DNA of 64,000 bases, from the NCBI GenBank assembly GCA_947493195.1, contig CANLQG010000004.1, positions 1 to 64,000 of the forward strand, written 5' to 3'. The position numbers and the translations under genes are program-made. Shown in pieces: positions 60,566 through 64,000 of this stretch. Numbering within the stretch: the stretch's first letter is position 1; each line of letters starts with the position of its first letter. The notes under the pieces are model-generated. The model searched no databases, was not told the DNA's origin, and worked only from the letters and a program-made list of their open reading frames with translations. Source of the stretch: an uncultured Sphingomonadaceae bacterium (GTDB lineage Bacteria > Pseudomonadota > Alphaproteobacteria > Sphingomonadales > Sphingomonadaceae).

Positions 60566-61267
60566 ATGGTTCCCGTTTCGTTCGCATTCTCTTTCTGCGG
60601 GGACGAATTCGTCCTCACGAAGAGCCGCGCACTGTTCTGGCCGCGCGAGAATGCGCTGCTGGTGGCAGACCTGCACCTCGAGAAAGCCAGCTTCTTCGCC
60701 AGGCACGGCCAGTTGCTGCCGCCTTACGACAGTCGCGAAACGCTGGAACGGCTGGCCACCGCGCTGCGCGAGACAGGTGCGCGGCGCGTCTACACGCTGG
60801 GCGACAATTTCCACGATTCGGATGGTTCGCGGCGGTTGGAGCCCTATGCCGAGGGGATGCTGGCCGCCCTCACCCGCGCCACGGACTGGGTGTGGATCAC
60901 CGGCAACCACGATCCTGCAATGGAGGCGAAATCGGGCGGCACCATCGCAAAGGAACTGGAAGTTGCAGGCATGGTGCTGCGCCACATGGCGAAAAAGGGG
61001 GAAACCCGTCCTGAGCTTTCCGGCCACTTTCACCCGCGCGTGCAGGTCAAGATCCATCACCGTCACATCCGCCGCCCCTGCGCTGTTGTGAGCCACAACG
61101 GCGACGAAAGCTGCGGGCGGATGATCCTGCCCGCATTCGGGGCGCTGACGGGCGGAATGAACGCCGCCGACCCTGCTATCCTGAAGGCATTGCAACCCGC
61201 CAGCGCCATCGATGCCGTAGTGCCGGCGGGAAAGCGGCTGGCCCGGTTTCCGCTCTGGCGGGGATAG
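60566..61267 (+). CDS. pdeM: Ligase-associated DNA damage response endonuclease PdeM-like
   Basis: A 233-residue metallophosphoesterase. Motifs: LLVADLHLEKASFFARHGQL (D-x-H), VYTLGDNFHDSD (GD), WITGNHDPAM (GNHD) and LSGHFHPRVQVK (GHxH). This motif order matches the PdeM family, normally found with an ATP-dependent ligase and Lhr helicase; those partners are not in view. Divergent from hemF with about 46 bp between the starts. Confidence 0.86.
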   Translation: MVPVSFAFSFCGDEFVLTKSRALFWPRENALLVADLHLEKASFFARHGQLLPPYDSRETLERLATALRETGARRVYTLGDNFHDSDGSRRLEPYAEGMLAALTRATDWVWITGNHDPAMEAKSGGTIAKELEVAGMVLRHMAKKGETRPELSGHFHPRVQVKIHHRHIRRPCAVVSHNGDESCGRMILPAFGALTGGMNAADPAILKALQPASAIDAVVPAGKRLARFPLWRG

Positions 61268-61352
61268 CGCAGCCGCCCGCGCAATCCCCTAGCGTTTCTT
61301 GCCGTTCGTTATTACATAGAGCGCCCAACCAAAGCAGAATCAGGAGCACAAC

Positions 61353-61895
61353 ATACCTCGTCCACCCCGCCGCAACATGGCACCGCCGGTCAAGTCCGGC
61401 CCGAAATACGACCAGTTTATCCAAGCCGAGAAGGTCCGCGTCATTGATGGCGAGGGCGAAAACCTTGGCGTGATGTACACCAACGAAGCGATCGAGCAGG
61501 CGCAGGACGCGGGTCTCAATCTCGTTGAGGTTTCGCCCACGGCGAACCCGCCGGTGTGCAAGTTCCTCGATGTCGGCAAGTACCGCTACGAAGCCCAGAA
61601 AAAGGCCAACGCGGCGCGCAAGACGCAGAAGACGCAGGACATCAAGGAAATCAAGATGCGTCCCAACATCGACGATCACGATTACGACGTGAAGATGAAG
61701 GCGATGCACAAGTTCATCGACAATGGCGACAAGGTGAAGGTCACCCTGCGTTTCCGTGGCCGCGAAATGGCACACCAGCACTTGGGCATGGACCTGCTCA
61801 AGCGCGTGCAGGACGACATGCAGGAAGATGCCAAGGTCGAGGCCTATCCGCGCCTCGAAGGTCGCCAGATGCTGATGGTGCTGGCACCCAAATAA
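61353..61895 (+). CDS. infC: Translation initiation factor IF-3, apparently starting at AUA
   Basis: A 180-residue IF-3 when started at the ATA codon at 61353 (then [20 protein letters not shown]). An AGGAG at 61342-61346 is placed six bases before this ATA, ideal spacing, while the first ATG (61377) is 30 bases away with no SD. IF-3 genes use rare starts (AUU in E. coli) so that IF-3 itself, which rejects such codons, represses its own mRNA. The rest is canonical: [33 protein letters not shown] and the C-terminal [26 protein letters not shown]. The ATG start would make a protein 8 residues shorter. Confidence 0.9.
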   Translation: MPRPPRRNMAPPVKSGPKYDQFIQAEKVRVIDGEGENLGVMYTNEAIEQAQDAGLNLVEVSPTANPPVCKFLDVGKYRYEAQKKANAARKTQKTQDIKEIKMRPNIDDHDYDVKMKAMHKFIDNGDKVKVTLRFRGREMAHQHLGMDLLKRVQDDMQEDAKVEAYPRLEGRQMLMVLAPK

Positions 61896-61915
61896 TTCAG
61901 GAACGGGCGCGGATC

Positions 61916-62536
61916 ATGTGGCGTTTGGCCGGCATGATCCGCCCGGTCCTCTCCACCTTTTCCGTCGCTTTGCTGCTTTGCGGCTGCGGCGAAGCTGCGC
62001 CCGATGAAACTGTCTCCAGTGATCCGGCTGGCGAAGTATCTACCGTCGACCTTGAAGGCCAGCTTGGCGATCCGGTTCCCGATCCCCCGCCGCGACCCGA
62101 TGGCGCGCGCGATGAGCCTAATGACGGGTTCCCAAGACTGGTTCCACCGACATTGACGCCCGAGGCCGAGCGCAGTGAAACCGGTGCCCGCAGCGTGCTG
62201 CTCACCTGGACGCGCGCCATCGAACTGGAGGAGTTCGACCAAGCCTGGGACCTGCTGCCCGACAGCGCGCAGGCGAAATGGGGCCGCACCGAATTTGCGG
62301 CGCTGTTCAAGGGATTGCAGGATATAACCGTAGCCGCGCCGGATGGCACGATAGAGGGTGCGGCGGGCTCATCCTACTACACCGCGCCCCTCACGATTAC
62401 CGCGAACGACGAAGACAGGCGCCCCGTCCGCTACGAGGGCGAGGTGGTGCTGCGACGGGTGAACGACGTGCCGGGTGCCTCGGAAGTGCAGCTTCGCTGG
62501 CATATCGAGCAGCTATCGCTCGACTGGACCCACTAG
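61916..62536 (+). CDS. Putative lipoprotein of unknown function
   Basis: A 206-residue protein with an LLLCGCG lipobox after a hydrophobic stretch (MIRPVLSTFSVALLLCGC); start at 61916 or the in-frame ATG at 61934. A proline-rich linker follows and then a folded domain (ARSVLLTWTRAIELEEFDQA, LRWHIEQLSLDW). It is downstream of infC, on the same strand, 20 bp away. No known family recognised. Confidence 0.7.
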   Translation: MWRLAGMIRPVLSTFSVALLLCGCGEAAPDETVSSDPAGEVSTVDLEGQLGDPVPDPPPRPDGARDEPNDGFPRLVPPTLTPEAERSETGARSVLLTWTRAIELEEFDQAWDLLPDSAQAKWGRTEFAALFKGLQDITVAAPDGTIEGAAGSSYYTAPLTITANDEDRRPVRYEGEVVLRRVNDVPGASEVQLRWHIEQLSLDWTH

Positions 62537-63189
62537 ATTACCGCAAAATCCAGGACCGTGAAACGCGCCGGGGCCGTGGCATAGACGCCGTGTCCGCGTC
62601 CGCCTTGCGTGCCCAGCGTGAAGCCGATGCGCGCGGCGTCGGCCAGCGCGGCAGCGAATTCGCGGGGAGACCGCTCGCGGTCCGACCCCATTACCGAAAT
62701 CCAGTTCTCGTCGAACAGGATCGTCACTTCGTGCTCGCCCGGCTGCAGGGGCACCACGCGGCTGTCGGGCGAATACCAGCGGTGGAAACGCGTGGCGCCA
62801 GCAGCGCGCCAGTCGTCGCCCGCGCGCTGGATATAAAGCGAAAGCAGCGGCTCGCGGTCCGGATATTCCTGCGACACGAAGCGCGTGCCGGGCCGCGCGT
62901 CGATTCGATAGCGCAGGCGGATGCCCCGCGCCCCGTCCAGCGGTGTGGTTGCCCGCGTCACGTAATGCACGTGCCCATCGGTGCGGCGCGGGCCGGGAAA
63001 ATCGAAATACCAGCCCTCTTCGCTTTCCAGCGGATGCGGGGGCATGTTGACGGAGTAATTGCGCCCACGGATCAGCGGCCCGATCTCCCATTCCCGCACC
63101 CGGCCCCGTTCCCGCGCGCCCAGCGCAGAGGGTACGGCGAGCATGGCCGCGAAGGCAGGACCGGAAAGCAGGAAATTGCGGCGTTTCAT
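62533..63189 (-). CDS. Tat-type exported protein of unknown function
   Basis: A 218-residue protein with a twin-arginine-like signal (MKRRNFLLSGPAFAAMLAVP). The mature part is a beta-rich domain: EEGWYFDFPGPRRTDGHVHY, RGIRLRYRIDARPGTRFVSQ, GEHEVTILFDENWISVMGSD. It looks like a carbohydrate-binding or jelly-roll fold but I cannot name it. The stop overlaps the convergent lipoprotein gene by 4 bp. Confidence 0.75.
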   Translation of the reverse strand: MKRRNFLLSGPAFAAMLAVPSALGARERGRVREWEIGPLIRGRNYSVNMPPHPLESEEGWYFDFPGPRRTDGHVHYVTRATTPLDGARGIRLRYRIDARPGTRFVSQEYPDREPLLSLYIQRAGDDWRAAGATRFHRWYSPDSRVVPLQPGEHEVTILFDENWISVMGSDRERSPREFAAALADAARIGFTLGTQGGRGHGVYATAPARFTVLDFAVI

Positions 63190-63247
63190 GGCCAGGATTT
63201 AACCCGTGCCACCTGACAACATGCTGAATTCAGGCGAGATGCGCCGT

Positions 63248-64000
63248 TCAGGACTGCCCGATTTCCTCCAGCAAATCCACGAACCACCGCGCGCCGGTAT
63301 CGAAGTGCTTGCCGCCCTTGATCCGGTCGAACTCGATCACCCGCAATTCGTCGCCGCGCTCCTCGTCCTCGCCCACGACGCCGCTTTCACCGCGCAGCCC
63401 TGCGTCCACGGCATGATGGGCACAGGCGCGGATCAGAGCGCGGTCCGCATCGTTGGCCGGAGCAGAACGGGAAAAGTATCCGCTTTTCTGCACCAGCACC
63501 TTTTCCGCCCCGATGTCCGCGGCAATGCGCCGGGCGAACCATTCGCCCGGATTGATCGCGTCCAGTTTCACATGGCCGAAGGCATCGCGCGGAACGTCCT
63601 CGCCCGCCGCTTCCATGGCGGAGACGATTTCATCCATGCCCGCCCCCTCGGACACGAACAGGTTCACGCCGTCGTGCTCGTCCATGATCGCACGCAGCCG
63701 ATCGGCCTCGTCTGCCAGATCGAATGCGCGTTCGGGCACGTAGACACCGTGCACGTCCCAGCGGGCAGCAGCGTTTTCCTCCCATTCGACGAACTGCGCG
63801 CTCTGCGCCCATTCGTGGTGCGCGAGGGCCGTGGCAGCGGTCAGCCAGCCGCAGTGGCGCCCCATCACCTCGTGCACGGTCAGCATGCGCGGATTGGCGG
63901 TGTGTTCGGCGATTACGTTGCGGGCAAAGACGGCGCCCTGTTCTGCAGCGGTGTAAGCGCCCAGCGACTGGCGGATGGGGACGATGTCGTTGTCGATAGT
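63248..64000 (-). CDS. 6-phosphofructokinase, PPi-dependent type (N-terminus beyond the window)
   Basis: The last 250 residues of a PfkA-family enzyme; it enters from beyond 64000. TIDNDIVPIRQSLGAYTAAE is the substrate-binding region following the conserved PKTIDND, and MLTVHEVMGRHCGWLTAATA has the EVMGRxxGWLA signature of PPi-type enzymes. It catalyses the phosphorylation of fructose 6-phosphate in glycolysis. Alphaproteobacterial forms usually use pyrophosphate; the nucleotide-choice residues are beyond this edge. Confidence 0.88.
   Translation of the reverse strand, partial: TIDNDIVPIRQSLGAYTAAEQGAVFARNVIAEHTANPRMLTVHEVMGRHCGWLTAATALAHHEWAQSAQFVEWEENAAARWDVHGVYVPERAFDLADEADRLRAIMDEHDGVNLFVSEGAGMDEIVSAMEAAGEDVPRDAFGHVKLDAINPGEWFARRIAADIGAEKVLVQKSGYFSRSAPANDADRALIRACAHHAVDAGLRGESGVVGEDEERGDELRVIEFDRIKGGKHFDTGARWFVDLLEEIGQS

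Noticed and set aside
1..64000. CRISPR arrays, rRNA genes, prophage structural genes, IS elements with terminal inverted repeats
   Set aside because: No regular spaced repeats, no rRNA signature, no capsid or tail genes and no DDE transposase were seen.

Overview
The window looks like DNA from a sphingomonad alphaproteobacterium, most likely family Erythrobacteraceae. The evidence is a high GC content, the layout of the right-hand housekeeping genes (rsh, hemF, pdeM, infC, a PPi-type phosphofructokinase), the many secreted metallopeptidases, and the integrative-element gene set typical of sphingomonads. It divides at a tRNA-Ser(GGA) gene at 48.7 kb: everything to the left (1-48.6 kb) is integrated mobile DNA that runs off the left edge, and everything to the right (48.9-64 kb) is ordinary chromosome.

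The mobile part is nested. The outer element has a P4-type integrase beside the 3' end of the tRNA. Its backbone genes are nearly all on the minus strand: CHC2/Toprim primase, strawberry-notch helicase/methylase, ParB-like protein, ArdC antirestriction protein, Xre-RES toxin-antitoxin pair, DUF2493 protein, a 90-residue protein, ssb, a 73-residue protein, a 109-residue relaxosome-type protein, TraD coupling protein and a MobF relaxase. The relaxase survives only as an N-terminal stub, ssb has an amber codon, and parB has an ochre codon, so the outer element looks partly decayed.

Between the 109-residue gene and the 73-residue gene sits a probable second element (about 3.34-25.64 kb). It is bounded by a 16-bp direct repeat, one copy of which lies 14 bp from the start of an overlapping pair of tyrosine recombinase genes. 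It carries its own copy of the 73-residue gene/ssb/leader module with an intact ssb, a HEPN-like gene, a Gabija-like OLD nuclease/UvrD helicase pair, a one-polypeptide type IIG restriction-modification enzyme, a DUF4145 protein, a hydrolase/thioesterase pair, an EmrAB-NodT efflux operon, and a MarR-UbiB operon. A separate cargo block on the plus strand (32.3-39.0 kb) holds a TetR-controlled RND tripartite pump.

The most unusual signals are in non-coding DNA. Several backbone genes (73-residue gene, DUF2493, ardC, sno) start just after hairpins in which the Shine-Dalgarno sequence is paired with an upstream anti-Shine-Dalgarno arm, and several are preceded by a GA-rich box. The ~215-nt ssb leader is nearly identical in the two copies and contains perfect hairpins, and a second hairpin-rich block upstream of the 73-residue gene is conserved in both copies. 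A 14-bp box (CATGTAGGAAAAYG) occurs at three backbone control regions. These would fit a coordinated leading-region programme for genes needed on entry into a new host, but that is inference.

The chromosomal part encodes a small HExxH metallopeptidase, a secreted cyclophilin-type protein, the Rsh (p)ppGpp synthetase/hydrolase, a large DUF5117-type metalloprotease, an M1 aminopeptidase lipoprotein, a GH16 glucanase lipoprotein, HemF, PdeM, translation factor IF-3 (apparently starting at an AUA codon) and a partial phosphofructokinase.
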